Assembly (NCBI RefSeq): GCF_022919155.1
Contig: NZ_CP095045.1
Coordinates: forward strand, 2,604,001 to 2,668,000
Direction of reading: 5' to 3'
DNA: 64,000 nt
From: Leucobacter allii
GTDB taxonomy: Bacteria; Actinomycetota; Actinomycetes; Actinomycetales; Microbacteriaceae
Shown piece by piece: positions 26,714-35,823 of this stretch. The stretch's first letter is position 1. Every line of letters starts with the position of its first letter. A model generated the notes under the pieces. It was not told the DNA's origin. It ran no database searches and saw only the letters and a list, made by a program, of their open reading frames with translations. The position numbers and the translations under genes are program-made.

Positions 26714-26776
26714 TGAGGCATACCTAACCCCAGTGCCGCGGTCCAGTCTCCCGGAAATGATCAGATGATGCAAGTC
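26714..26776 (-). promoter_or_regulatory. Promoter and iron-box-like operator of htaA-SLH
   Basis: On the minus strand TTGCAT (26773-26768) and GAGACT (26750-26745) are 17 nt apart, the same boxes and spacing as before the large htaA gene. TGAGG-cata-CCTAA follows at 26714-26727, matching the DtxR/IdeR core TTAGG-N4-CCTAA with one difference. Confidence 0.62.
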
Positions 26777-26882
26777 CGCTGTGCGTTCACTGGGCGACGG
26801 CAGTGCGCGACACCCCGGCTGGTCCGCAGGCCCAGCGCGTAGACTCGATGCCGACAGCACCCTCCGATCCCCGAAGGCGAGC

Positions 26883-27452
26883 ATGAACCCTCCGATCGAC
26901 GACGGGGGCGGCGGAGCGGCGTTCCAGGCGCTCCGCGGCCGCCGCTCCCACTCCAAGGTGAGCGATGAGGCGCCGAGTCGCGCCGAGCTCGAGCGCTACC
27001 TCGCCGCGATGTCGAGCATCTCCGATCACTCCGGTCTCCGGCCGTGGCGCATCATCGAGCTGCGCGGCGACGCCAGGCAGCGGCTGGGCGCGGGGCTCGC
27101 GGCGGCCGCGGGCGGAGACGAGGCCAAGTTTCTCGCCAAGGCGACGCGGGCCCCGCTCGTGCTGGCGATCGTGATCAGTCCGCGCCCGAGTCGCAAGGTG
27201 CCCCTCTGGGAGCAGGAGGCCGTCGGCAGCGGCGTCGCCCACGTGCTCGAACTGCTGCTCCACGAGGACGGGTGGGGAGCGATGTGGCGGACCGGGCCGC
27301 ACACGCGGGATCCGCGGGTCGCGGCCGCACTCGGCGTCGAGGATCCCGAGTACCTCCTCGGCTGGCTCTACGTCGGAGGGATCCGCGAGCGCGACCGCAA
27401 GCAGAAGCCGCGCGCCCCGCTCGACGTCTCGCAGCACCTCACCGCACTGTAG
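26883..27452 (+). CDS. Nitroreductase-family protein
   Basis: A 189-residue flavin (FMN)-dependent nitroreductase-fold protein, similar in size to the YdjA group of small nitroreductases. N-terminal FQALRGRRSHSKVSDEAP holds the usual RRS-type FMN phosphate contact, and EQEAVGSGVAHVLELLLHEDGWGAMWRTG is close to the family helix plus GxxWRTG segment. The substrate is unknown. ATG 26883 is chosen from family alignment and a weak AAGGCGAG ribosome binding site; a -10-like TAGACT lies at 26840-26845. It is divergent from the htaA-SLH gene and convergent with the DMT transporter. Confidence 0.85.
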   Translation: MNPPIDDGGGGAAFQALRGRRSHSKVSDEAPSRAELERYLAAMSSISDHSGLRPWRIIELRGDARQRLGAGLAAAAGGDEAKFLAKATRAPLVLAIVISPRPSRKVPLWEQEAVGSGVAHVLELLLHEDGWGAMWRTGPHTRDPRVAAALGVEDPEYLLGWLYVGGIRERDRKQKPRAPLDVSQHLTAL

Positions 27453-27472
27453 TCGCGGACCGCGGGATCCGC

Positions 27473-28405
27473 TCAGCCGCGGCGCTGCGGCACCGCCGCG
27501 ACGGCCACCGCGAGCAGTGCGACGGCCGCCCCCGCGATCATGCCGGGGGTGACCCCGGCCGCGAGCGGCGCCCACGCCTCGAACGCGACCGCGGCGACGA
27601 GCTGCCCGGCCACGTTCGACATGCTGAGCAGCAGCACCCCCGCCGTGCGCACGAGCATCGCCGCGACGGCGATGAAGATCGTGCCGATGAGCCCGCCGAT
27701 GTAGTACCCGGGGGCGCTCGGCCAGGCCGTCGGCCAGCCGGAGACCGCGACGGACACGATCGCGATGGCGACGAGCGCGGCCGTGCCGACGATGAAGTTC
27801 ACGAGCGTCGAGGTCATGGCGCTGCGCGCCGCCGCGCGCGTCAGCCCGTTCACCATCGACTGCGCGGCGACGCCGAAGCCGATGGCCACGGGGAAGACGA
27901 CGAGCCACATGACGCTCCGCGCCGCCGGGTCGAGCCCCACCGAGATGCCGATGGCGACCACCGCGAGGACGGTCCCGACGATGCGCATGACCGTCGGATC
28001 GATCCGGCCCCCCGGCCCGAGCCCGGCGCGGTCGAGCACGAGGCCGCCGAGCACCTGCCCGGCGACGATCCCCACGGTGAAGAGCGCGAGTCCCGTGACG
28101 GGCGCGACGAGCCCCTGCGCGAGCACGAAGCTCGCGCCGCCGAGACCGCCGAGGAGCGTCCACCAGGGCAGGCGGCCCGCGCGGACCTCGGTGCGCAACC
28201 GCGCGAGGCCCCGACGACCGCGGCGTGAGACGCACAGCGCGAGGAGCAGGATCACGAGGCCCGAGCCGAAGGATGCGGCCGCCGTCACGTAGCCGTTGCC
28301 GAGCTCCTGGCTGAGCCCGCCGTTGACGCGGGACTGCAGGGCGACGAGCACGCCGGCGAGACCGGAGGCGATCAGCGCCGCAGGGACCCTGAGCCGTTCG
28401 TGCAC
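27473..28405 (-). CDS. DMT-family transporter (YdcZ/DUF606 type)
   Basis: A 310-residue membrane protein with about ten hydrophobic helices made of two similar halves, each starting with a segment like ALQSRVNGGLSQELGN or AAQSMVNGLTR, the hallmark of tandem YdcZ/DUF606 proteins in the drug/metabolite transporter superfamily. The substrate is unknown. It starts at GTG 28405 with AAGGAG 6 nt upstream, 22 nt after the end of the tRNA-Thr gene, so it may be co-transcribed with that tRNA. Confidence 0.85.
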   Translation of the reverse strand: MHERLRVPAALIASGLAGVLVALQSRVNGGLSQELGNGYVTAAASFGSGLVILLLALCVSRRGRRGLARLRTEVRAGRLPWWTLLGGLGGASFVLAQGLVAPVTGLALFTVGIVAGQVLGGLVLDRAGLGPGGRIDPTVMRIVGTVLAVVAIGISVGLDPAARSVMWLVVFPVAIGFGVAAQSMVNGLTRAAARSAMTSTLVNFIVGTAALVAIAIVSVAVSGWPTAWPSAPGYYIGGLIGTIFIAVAAMLVRTAGVLLLSMSNVAGQLVAAVAFEAWAPLAAGVTPGMIAGAAVALLAVAVAAVPQRRG

Positions 28406-28427
28406 CTCAGCTCCTTCCGCGCCCGCG

Positions 28428-28503
28428 TGGAGCCTCCTGCCGGACTCGAACCGGCCACCTGCGGTTTACAAGGCCGCTGCTCTACCAGATGAGCTAAGGA
28501 GGC
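28428..28503 (-). tRNA. tRNA-Thr (anticodon TGT)
   Basis: A 76-nt tRNA with encoded CCA. The acceptor stem GCCTCCT/AGGAGGC, D-arm (AGCTCATCTGGTAGAGC), anticodon loop CTTGTAA giving TGT, and T-arm GCCGG-TTCGAGT-CCGGC are all visible; the discriminator base is T. The anticodon stem is GCGGC/ACCGC, so the closing pair 31-39 is C-A unless edited or modified. It reads Thr ACA and related codons. Confidence 0.95.
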
Positions 28504-28509
28504 GAGGAC

Positions 28510-28531
28510 GGGGCGGCGGCTCGGCCGCCCC
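28510..28531 (-). terminator. Terminator of dsbA-like gene
   Basis: GGGGCGGC (28510-28517) pairs with GCCGCCCC (28524-28531) around a 6-nt loop, between the DsbA-like gene (ends 28549) and the tRNA gene (begins 28503), both leftward. Confidence 0.6.
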
Positions 28532-28548
28532 GTCGAGTGTAGCGGGTC

Positions 28549-29541
28549 CTACTCCGCCGCGGGCTCGTCGGCGGCGTCCGCATCCGCGGAGTCCGAAGCG
28601 TCTCCGGCGTCGTCGGCGTTCTGCTCGATCTCGCCCTTGACCTTCAGCAGGTAGGACTCGAGGTCGCCGTCGCGGGCCTGGTTCCACTGCACGCCGTTCA
28701 CGATGACGGTCGGGGTGCTGACGAGGCGCTGCGGGGCGTCGGCGTCCTGGGGGGTGACGCCGTCGGAGGAGAGCAGCTGGGAGCCCTTCGCGAGGCCGAG
28801 GATCCCGGTCTCGCTCGCGGCCTTGTAGTTCGCGGCGACGAAGCCGCCGAAGCGGGTCTCCTTGACGCACTGCTTGAGCTCGGTCGTGAGCTCGGCGCCC
28901 GAGGCCTCCGCCTGCTCCAGCAGCTGGTCGTCGGTCAGGCCCGTCGTGCCCTCCGCCGGCTGCACGTCGGCGCTCAGCAGCCGGTTGTGGAGGTCGAAGG
29001 CGACGTCGGGCTGCTGCTCGACCACGCAGGCGAAGAGATTGCCCGCCCGGGTGGAGTACTTCGAGCCGAGCGACTGCCCGTCGAGGAAGTTCAGGGGGTA
29101 GATGCTGAGGTCGACGTCGCCGGCCCCGACGTAGTTCTCGAGCATGGTGCCGTACTGCTGGTCGAACGCACCGCAGGCGGGGCACATGTAGTCCACGTAG
29201 ACCTCGACGTCGAGCGGCAGCGCCTCCCAGTCGGAATCGCGGGCCTGGCGCTCCTCGCCGGACTGCAGCGCGGGCGTCTCCACCACCTTGAGGTCCTTCG
29301 TGAAGGTCACGGCGCCGGAGGCCATGTTCTCGGGCCCCGGGCCGGCCGGCTTCATCGTCTGCGTGAGGATCAGCGCGACGACGCCGAGAATGGCGATGAC
29401 GCCGAGCACGATGCCGCCCTGCAGGAACAGCCGGCTGCGCTTCTCCCGCTTCTTCTCCTGCTCGCGGGCCGCGCGGGCCTGCTCGCGGGCCTGCGCCCGC
29501 CGTTCGTTCTTCGAGGGACGAGCGTTCGTCTCGTGTGTCAT
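28549..29541 (-). CDS. Membrane-anchored DsbA-family thioredoxin-fold protein
   Basis: A 330-residue protein: charged cytoplasmic N-terminus (1-38), one membrane helix (about 39-61), then an extracellular thioredoxin-like domain with the redox motif C120-P-A-C123 in VEVYVDYMCPACGAF and the cis-Pro loop STPTVIVNG. Further Cys in the domain (FACVV, LKQCVK) could form a second disulfide. The C-terminal tail is Asp/Ala-rich. It probably forms or isomerises disulfides in secreted proteins, in the DsbA_4 group common in actinobacteria. ATG 29541 is favoured over ATG 29547 because GGGAG is 6 nt upstream. It lies downstream of secA on the same strand. Confidence 0.88.
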   Translation of the reverse strand: MTHETNARPSKNERRAQAREQARAAREQEKKREKRSRLFLQGGIVLGVIAILGVVALILTQTMKPAGPGPENMASGAVTFTKDLKVVETPALQSGEERQARDSDWEALPLDVEVYVDYMCPACGAFDQQYGTMLENYVGAGDVDLSIYPLNFLDGQSLGSKYSTRAGNLFACVVEQQPDVAFDLHNRLLSADVQPAEGTTGLTDDQLLEQAEASGAELTTELKQCVKETRFGGFVAANYKAASETGILGLAKGSQLLSSDGVTPQDADAPQRLVSTPTVIVNGVQWNQARDGDLESYLLKVKGEIEQNADDAGDASDSADADAADEPAAE

Positions 29542-29607
29542 TGACATCTCCCAGTCGGTCCGCTCGGCGCGGATCACGGAATCGGTATCGCGGGGCGCCT
29601 GCGCGCC

Positions 29608-32385
29608 CTACTTCTTCTTGTTCGCGCGACGATCGGCGCGGTTGCCGCCCTCGGCGGGCACCTGCTGGCCGAAGGACCCGCGCTGCGTCGCCTGCGGTGC
29701 AACACGGCCGCCGCCGGCGGCCTTCCCGCCTGCGCGGCTCTTGCGCGCATTCCCAGCTTCGCCGTCCTCAGCGCCGCTCACGGCCGGGGCGCCGTCCTCG
29801 TCGGGGGCGCTGTAGCTGAGCTTGGACTGATCCGTCGCCTGCTCCGTCTCGAGCCCGCCGCCCTCGAGGTGCACGTGATCCTGCGGCCCCTCCGCGGGGC
29901 GCACCTTCACCTCGAGGTTGTAGAGCAGCCCCATCGACTCCTCCTTGATCTGCCCCATCATGCCCTCGAACATGTTGAAGCCCTCGCGCTGGTACTCCAC
30001 CAGCGGGTCGCGCTGCGCCATCGCCCGCAGGCCGATGCCCTCCTTGAGATACTCCATCTCGTAGAGGTGGTCGCGCCAGCGGCGGTCGATCGTGGCGAGC
30101 ACCACGCGGCGCTCGAGCTCGCGCATCGCCTCGGAGCCGAGGGTCTCCTCGCGCTTCTCGTACGCGACGATCGCATCGGAGAGGATCTCGCGGCGCAGGA
30201 AGTCCTTGTCGACGCGGCCGCCGCCGGTCTCCGCGAGCAGCTCGTCGACGGTGATCCCGACGGGGTACACCTGCTTGAGATCGTTCCACAGCGCGTCGAA
30301 GTCCCAGTCGACGGCGCTGCCGTGCGAGTCGATGATCGCGTCGATCGTCTGCTCGCGGAACGCCTCGATGCGGGACTCGATCTCCTCGCCGTCGAGGATC
30401 TGCTGGCGGTCGCCGTAGATGGCCTTGCGCTGGCGGTCGAGCACATCGTCGTACTTCAGCACGTTCTTGCGGATCTCCGCGTTGCGCTGCTCGACCTGGC
30501 TCTGCGCGCTCTGGATGGCGCGGGTGACCACCTTCGACTCGATGGCGAGATCGTCGGGGAACCCGTCGCGGTTCATGAGCGCGGCGGCCGCACCCGAGTT
30601 GAACAGGCGCATGAGGTCGTCGGCGAGCGAGAGGTAGAAGCGGCTCTCGCCCGGATCGCCCTGGCGGCCCGAGCGGCCGCGCAGCTGGTTGTCGATGCGG
30701 CGCGACTCGTGTCGCTCCGTGCCGAGCACGTAGAGGCCGCCGACCTCGATGACCTTCGCGGCCTCCTCGGCGACGGTCTCCTTCACCGCGGCGAAGACCT
30801 CGTCCCACGCGGCCTCGTAGGCCTCCGGATCGTCCTCCGTCGACAGGCCGCGCGCGGCCATCTCCTGGACGGCGAGGAACTCGGCGTTGCCGCCGAGCAT
30901 GATGTCGGTGCCGCGACCGGCCATGTTCGTCGCGACCGTCACCGCGCCGAGGCGACCCGCCTGGGCGATGATCGCGGCCTCGCGCGCGTGGTTCTTCGCG
31001 TTCAGGACCTCGTGCCGCACGCCGGCCTTCGCGAGCAGCCGTGAGAGGTACTCGCTCTTCTCGACGCTCGTGGTGCCGACGAGCACGGGCTGACCCTGCT
31101 CGTAGCGCTCGGCGATGTCCTTCGTGACCTGGGCGAACTTCGCCTCCTCGTTCTTGTAGACGAGGTCGGGCTGGTCTTTGCGCTGCATCGTGCGGTTCGT
31201 CGGGATCGGCACGACGCCCAGCTTGTAGGTCGACATGAACTCGCTGGCCTCGGTCTCGGCCGTGCCGGTCATGCCCGAGAGCTTCTCGTACAGGCGGAAG
31301 TAGTTCTGCAGCGTGACGGTGGCGAGCATCTGGTTCTCGGCCTTGACCTGTACGCCCTCCTTCGCCTCGATCGCCTGGTGCATGCCCTCGTTGTAGCGGC
31401 GTCCGGCGAGGATGCGGCCGGTGTGCTCGTCGACGATGAGCACCTCGCCGTTGAGCACGACGTAGTCCTTGTCTCGCGTGAAGAGCGCATTGGCCTTGAT
31501 CGAGTTGTTGAGGAAGGAGATGAGCGGCGTGTTCACCGACTCGTAGAGGTTCGTGATGCCGAGGTGGTCCTCGACCTTCTCGATGCCGGGCTCGAGCACG
31601 CCGACCGTGCGCTTCTTCTCGTCGACCTCGAAGTCGACCCCCGGCTCGAGCCGGCGGGCGATACGGGCGAACTCGGCGAACCACCGGTTCGCCTCGCCCG
31701 AGGAGGGGCCGGAGATGATGAGCGGCGTGCGGGCCTCATCGATGAGGATCGAGTCGACCTCGTCGATGATGGCGAAGAAGTGGCCGCGCTGCACCCGCTC
31801 CGCGGCGGAGGAGGCCATGTTGTCGCGGAGGTAGTCGAAGCCGAACTCGTTGTTCGTGCCGTAGGTGATGTCGGCGTTGTACTGCTCGCGGCGGGTCGCC
31901 GGATCCTGGCCGGAGACGATGCAGCCCGTGGTCATGCCGAGGGCGCGGAAGACGCGGCCCATGAGCTCGCTCTGGTAGCTGGCGAGATAGTCGTTCACCG
32001 TGATGATGTGCACGCCCTTGCCGGCGAGCGCGTTGAGGTACGCGGGCATCGTGGCGACGAGCGTCTTGCCCTCGCCGGTCTTCATCTCGGAGATGTTGCC
32101 GTGGTGCAGGTTCGCCCCGCCCATCACCTGGACGCGGAAGGGGTTCAGTCCGATGGTCCGCTTGGCTGCCTCCCGCACGGCGGCGAAGGCCTCGGGGAGC
32201 AGGTCGTCGAGCGTCTCGCCCTTCTCGAGCCTGGCCCGGAACTCCTCGGTCTCGCTGCGCAGCTCCTCGTCGCTGAGTTCGGAGAACGAATCCTCGAGCT
32301 CGGCCACGAGCTTGGCCTGCCGCTCGAGTTTCTTCAGCGTGCGTCCCTCGCCGACGCGAAGGAGCTTTTCGAGAACTGTCGCCAC
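29608..32385 (-). CDS. secA: Preprotein translocase ATPase SecA
   Basis: A 925-residue motor of the Sec pathway that drives unfolded preproteins through SecYEG. Seen: [20 protein letters not shown] at the N-terminus, Walker [40 protein letters not shown], the [19 protein letters not shown] region and [19 protein letters not shown] of the scaffold. The tail lacks the Cys-rich zinc motif and ends in basic residues ([11 protein letters not shown]). The start is GTG 32385, with AGGAGAG 6 nt upstream. It is the conserved end member of the mtrA-mtrB-lpqB-comF-hpf-secA neighbourhood. Confidence 0.97.
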   Translation of the reverse strand: MATVLEKLLRVGEGRTLKKLERQAKLVAELEDSFSELSDEELRSETEEFRARLEKGETLDDLLPEAFAAVREAAKRTIGLNPFRVQVMGGANLHHGNISEMKTGEGKTLVATMPAYLNALAGKGVHIITVNDYLASYQSELMGRVFRALGMTTGCIVSGQDPATRREQYNADITYGTNNEFGFDYLRDNMASSAAERVQRGHFFAIIDEVDSILIDEARTPLIISGPSSGEANRWFAEFARIARRLEPGVDFEVDEKKRTVGVLEPGIEKVEDHLGITNLYESVNTPLISFLNNSIKANALFTRDKDYVVLNGEVLIVDEHTGRILAGRRYNEGMHQAIEAKEGVQVKAENQMLATVTLQNYFRLYEKLSGMTGTAETEASEFMSTYKLGVVPIPTNRTMQRKDQPDLVYKNEEAKFAQVTKDIAERYEQGQPVLVGTTSVEKSEYLSRLLAKAGVRHEVLNAKNHAREAAIIAQAGRLGAVTVATNMAGRGTDIMLGGNAEFLAVQEMAARGLSTEDDPEAYEAAWDEVFAAVKETVAEEAAKVIEVGGLYVLGTERHESRRIDNQLRGRSGRQGDPGESRFYLSLADDLMRLFNSGAAAALMNRDGFPDDLAIESKVVTRAIQSAQSQVEQRNAEIRKNVLKYDDVLDRQRKAIYGDRQQILDGEEIESRIEAFREQTIDAIIDSHGSAVDWDFDALWNDLKQVYPVGITVDELLAETGGGRVDKDFLRREILSDAIVAYEKREETLGSEAMRELERRVVLATIDRRWRDHLYEMEYLKEGIGLRAMAQRDPLVEYQREGFNMFEGMMGQIKEESMGLLYNLEVKVRPAEGPQDHVHLEGGGLETEQATDQSKLSYSAPDEDGAPAVSGAEDGEAGNARKSRAGGKAAGGGRVAPQATQRGSFGQQVPAEGGNRADRRANKKK

Positions 32386-32555
32386 GTTGTCTCTCCTGTA
32401 AGGTTCTGCACGGTGAACGGCCCCGCCGCACGGGCGCCACCGTCGTTGCCGAATTGTGACAACGCCCCAGCTTAGCAAGGCGCACCGGCGGCACGGCTGG
32501 GGAGATGCCAAGATGGGGGTGCTGCGCCGCCGGGCGGAGCCCGGGAGGAGCCGCC

Positions 32556-33329
32556 GTGAGGGACCGCGCACGCGACGTGCTCGTCTTGCTGCCCACCTTC
32601 GAGGAGCGCGCGACGCTCCCGGCGACGATCGCGGGCGTGCGCTCCCACGCCCCCGGCGCGGACATCCTCGTGATCGACGACGGCAGCCCCGACGGCACCG
32701 GTCGCCTCGCCGAGGAGATCGCGGCCGCCGACCCAGCGGTGAGCGTGCTGCACCGCCCGGGCAAGCAGGGGCTCGGCACGGCCTACGCCCTCGGCTTCGC
32801 GCGCGCCCTGGCCGGCGGCTACCGCTACGTCGTCGAGATGGACTCCGACGGATCGCACCTCCCGGCGGAGCTGCCCGTGCTGCTGGCCGCGGCGCGCGGG
32901 GACGCGCGCAACCGGGGCGCCGGCCTCGTCATCGGCGCCCGCTGGGTGCCGGGCGGGCGGATCGTCAACTGGCCGTGGTATCGGCGCTGGGTCTCCCGCA
33001 CGGGCACCCGCGTCGCGCGGATCGCGCTCCGCTCCGAGCTGCGCGACCTCACGAGTGGATTCCGGGTGATCGACGCGGGCTGGCTCGCGCGCCTCGAGCT
33101 CGATGCGCTCGACTCGCACGGCTACGCCTTCCAGGTGGAGACCGCCTGGACGTTCGAGCGCCTCGGCTGTCCGATCGTCGAGGTGCCGATCACCTTCGTG
33201 GAGCGGGCCGGTGGCCGCTCGAAGATGTCGCTCGGGATCGTCGCCGAGGCGCTCGCGAACGTGCTGCGCTGGGGGTGGCGCCTGCGCCGCCCCCGTCCTC
33301 ACTCCTCCGAGAGGGAGATCACGCCGTAG
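32556..33329 (+). CDS. Polyprenol-phosphate mannosyltransferase-like GT2
   Basis: A 257-residue family-2 glycosyltransferase of the dolichol/polyprenol-phosphate mannose synthase type, which transfers mannose from GDP-mannose to a lipid phosphate carrier. Visible: [35 protein letters not shown], the DxD-like MDSDGSH, and [25 protein letters not shown] near the end is also typical. Only the catalytic domain is present, with no membrane domain. GTG 32556 is chosen because GGGAGGAG lies 5 nt upstream. It is on the opposite strand between secA and hpf, and its 3' end overlaps the hpf 3' end by 31 bp. Confidence 0.85.
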   Translation: MRDRARDVLVLLPTFEERATLPATIAGVRSHAPGADILVIDDGSPDGTGRLAEEIAAADPAVSVLHRPGKQGLGTAYALGFARALAGGYRYVVEMDSDGSHLPAELPVLLAAARGDARNRGAGLVIGARWVPGGRIVNWPWYRRWVSRTGTRVARIALRSELRDLTSGFRVIDAGWLARLELDALDSHGYAFQVETAWTFERLGCPIVEVPITFVERAGGRSKMSLGIVAEALANVLRWGWRLRRPRPHSSEREITP

Positions 33330-33931
33330 TTCCAGCCCTTGCGTCGGTAGACGACGCTCGGGCGGCCGGTGCCGCTCTCGACGAAGAGGAAGAAGTCGTG
33401 GCCGACGAGCTCCATGCGGTCGACCGCGTCCTCGACGCAGAGGTGCTCGGCCGGGAACTCCTTCGAGCGGATCACGACGGGCGAGTACTGCTCGTCCCCG
33501 CCCTCCTGCCCCTGCACGGGCACCGAGCCGGTCGCGACGGACTCGAGCACCTCGAGGGGCGCGGGAGTGATGTCGACCGAGCCGAAGTCGTTGGCCGCGG
33601 CGTCGCCGAGCGAGACGCGCCCGCGACCGCGGCGGTCCTTCCGCTTGTCCTTCACCCGGCGGATCCGCTCGAGCACCCGCCCGTAGGCGATGTCGAACGC
33701 CGAGTACTTGTCTCCACCCGCGGATTCCGCCCGGATCACGGGGCCCGGTCCGATGAGCGTGATCTCCACGAGATCCCCGTGCTGGGGACTGCGGTCGCTC
33801 TGTCTGGACACCTTCACCTCGAACGACTGGGCCCGGGGAAGCAGGCCCGCGACCTTCTCCGTCTTCGACTCGACGTAGTTCTCGAATCGATCGGTGATGC
33901 CGACGTTCTTGCCGCGGATGTTCACGTCCAT
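33299..33931 (-). CDS. hpf: Long ribosome hibernation-promoting factor
   Basis: A 210-residue long-form HPF. The N-terminal domain (1 to about 105: MDVNIRGKNVGITDRFENYV, KYSAFDIAYGRVLERIRRVK) sits in the decoding region of idle ribosomes, and the C-terminal domain (about 150-210: [48 protein letters not shown]) mediates dimerisation into 100S particles. ATG 33931 has GGGAGG upstream. A -10-like TAGAGT lies at 33999-33994. Its place between comF and secA is the usual actinobacterial order. Confidence 0.95.
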   Translation of the reverse strand: MDVNIRGKNVGITDRFENYVESKTEKVAGLLPRAQSFEVKVSRQSDRSPQHGDLVEITLIGPGPVIRAESAGGDKYSAFDIAYGRVLERIRRVKDKRKDRRGRGRVSLGDAAANDFGSVDITPAPLEVLESVATGSVPVQGQEGGDEQYSPVVIRSKEFPAEHLCVEDAVDRMELVGHDFFLFVESGTGRPSVVYRRKGWNYGVISLSEE

Positions 33932-34051
33932 GGTGACCTCCCAGGGGACTCGGGCGGGTGGGCCAGAGTGGCGCACCGTTACGCCTTTCCGGCACTCTAC
34001 TCCACCGGGCGGAGCGGATTCCACCTCGCCGCCGGGGCGTTGCCCGAGTTG

Positions 34052-34819
34052 TCAGGATCGCCGCTCCGAACGGCACAGCGCGACGATCGCAACCACCTGC
34101 GCGCCGGCCGATGCGAGCGCGTCGCGGGCCGCCGCCACGGTCGCGCCCGTCGTGATCACGTCGTCCACGAGGATCACCTCGCGTCCGCTGAGGACGCGTC
34201 TCGTGTCGCCCCTGACGGCGATCCGGCGGGCGTTCTCGATCCGCTCGGCGGGCCCCAGGCCGACCTGGCCCGCCCGGCCGCGCGTCGTCCGCAGCGCCCG
34301 CAGCCGCAGGCACGGCACGCGCTGCCCGCGGAGCGCCCGGCTCACGAGCAGTTCGACGGGCCGGTAGCCGCGCTGCCGCGTCCGGCTCGGCCGCGAGGGC
34401 GCGGCGACGATGACGGGCGCGGCGGGGCCCGTGCAGCACGCGAGCGCCGCGGCGAGCGGCGGTCGCAGCTGCCTCCCGAGCTCGCGCGCGAATCCCGTGC
34501 GGCCCTCGTGCTTGAAGGCCACGAGCGCCGCACGGAGCGGCCCCGCGTAGGCGGCGCGGACGAAGACGGGCGCCCCGGCGGAGAACGGTGCGGGCATCTC
34601 CTGTTCCCGCAGCTCCACCAGGCAGGGCAGGCACACGTCGCGGTCGGCGGCCCCGCAGTGGACGCAGGCGGTCGGCCATAGGAGCGCGGCGAGGTCGAGC
34701 CGGAGCTCATCCAGGCGCCGCACCAGCCCGCCGCCGGCGGGGTCGACGCCGATGGGAGCGATGCCGGCGGAATCGGAGGGGGCGGAGGCGATACGGGCGG
34801 GTCCGGTGAGCTCGGTCAT
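34052..34819 (-). CDS. ComF family phosphoribosyltransferase-like protein
   Basis: A 255-residue ComF/GntX-family protein. A short Cys motif (WPTACVHCGAADRDVCLPCL) for metal binding precedes a phosphoribosyltransferase fold with the PRPP-binding loop VILVDDVITTGAT. Relatives are linked to DNA uptake in competent species, but the role in actinobacteria is not established. Start ATG 34819. It lies before hpf and secA, and in related genomes follows lpqB directly; here a catabolic gene cluster separates them. Confidence 0.9.
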   Translation of the reverse strand: MTELTGPARIASAPSDSAGIAPIGVDPAGGGLVRRLDELRLDLAALLWPTACVHCGAADRDVCLPCLVELREQEMPAPFSAGAPVFVRAAYAGPLRAALVAFKHEGRTGFARELGRQLRPPLAAALACCTGPAAPVIVAAPSRPSRTRQRGYRPVELLVSRALRGQRVPCLRLRALRTTRGRAGQVGLGPAERIENARRIAVRGDTRRVLSGREVILVDDVITTGATVAAARDALASAGAQVVAIVALCRSERRS

Positions 34820-34926
34820 GCGCCCAGCCTGCGTCGCCCGGCAGCGACGCGGAAGGCCGCAGCAGGCGTCTGTGGACGACACGCCGCATGACCCGGCGGT
34901 CCCCGCGGCTGTGGGCGGCGTGCCGC

Positions 34927-35823
34927 TCAGTCGTTCCAGGCCGTGGCCCGGCCCACCCCCCAGCTCATCGCCCGCATCGTCCCGAGCGCCAGCGCCGAGT
35001 ACACGATGGCGATGACGACCATCTGGCCGACGAGCGAGAACTTCAGCGTCTCCCCCAGCATCCACCCGAGCCCGGACTGGATCCCGTAGAGCTCCGAGGC
35101 GAGCGCGCTCGTCCAGGCGACGAGACCCGCGAACATCAGCGGACCCCGGACTTCGGGGAGCACGGCGGGGAAGATGACGCGCGTGTACATCCTGACGCCC
35201 CGTACGCCGAGCGTGCGGGGGTACTCGATGGTCTCGGGAGGGATGTTCCGCACGGCATTCGTCACGGCGACGAAGACGATGAACATGACGCCGAAGATGA
35301 TGAAGACGATGCTCGCCGCCGTCGTCGCGCCGAACCAGAGCGTGAAGAGCGGCGCCATCGCCAGTGTCGGCAGCATGCGCATCAGCTCCGCGACGCCCGT
35401 GACCCCGTAGCGCAGCGGTCGCAGGCCCGCGACCAGGAATCCGAGGAGCGCGCCGAGCGCGGATCCGGCGACGAGGCCCACGACGACGCGGAGTACGGTG
35501 ATAGCCCCGTTGGTCACCAGGCTGAGCACGGCTCCCAGGGCCGAGGTCTCCGCGCCGTTCGCGGTGGCCTCGATACCGAAACCGCCTTTGAAGAAATTGC
35601 TCAGGCCGACGAAGCCGTCGGTGGCGACGGTGAGGAGGGACGGCATCACCTGGGCCGCCTGCGGGCCGTTGCGTCCGATGACCTGGGCCGCCGTCTCCCA
35701 CGCCGCGAGCCCGACGAGGGCGCCCGCGAGCAGTGCCCACCCTTTCGGGGTCGTCCGCAGCCGATCATCGAAGGAGGACCGGCGTCGGCGCCCCGATGCT
35801 CGACTCGACGCCTGCGCGGTCAT
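34927..35823 (-). CDS. NitT/TauT-type ABC transporter permease
   Basis: A 298-residue permease of the nitrate/sulfonate/taurine-type ABC importer class, with six or seven membrane helices. The EAA-like coupling loop EYPRTLGVRGVRMYTRVIFPAVLPEVRGPL is close to the family pattern. It is the last gene of a leftward operon (acyl-CoA ligase, binding protein, permease, ATPase, permease) and overlaps the ATPase stop by 4 nt. Two distinct permeases in one importer suggest a heterodimeric channel. The substrate is probably an organic acid used by the island's enzymes (inference). Confidence 0.88.
   Translation of the reverse strand: MTAQASSRASGRRRRSSFDDRLRTTPKGWALLAGALVGLAAWETAAQVIGRNGPQAAQVMPSLLTVATDGFVGLSNFFKGGFGIEATANGAETSALGAVLSLVTNGAITVLRVVVGLVAGSALGALLGFLVAGLRPLRYGVTGVAELMRMLPTLAMAPLFTLWFGATTAASIVFIIFGVMFIVFVAVTNAVRNIPPETIEYPRTLGVRGVRMYTRVIFPAVLPEVRGPLMFAGLVAWTSALASELYGIQSGLGWMLGETLKFSLVGQMVVIAIVYSALALGTMRAMSWGVGRATAWND

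Noticed and set aside
26714..28503. tRNA-Thr as an island attachment site
   Set aside because: No integrase, no repeated tRNA 3' end and no mobile genes were seen nearby.
29593..29608. Short hairpin GGGCGC-N4-GCGCCC at the end of secA
   Set aside because: Only 6 bp, overlapping the stop codon and without a T-run. Not called as a terminator.
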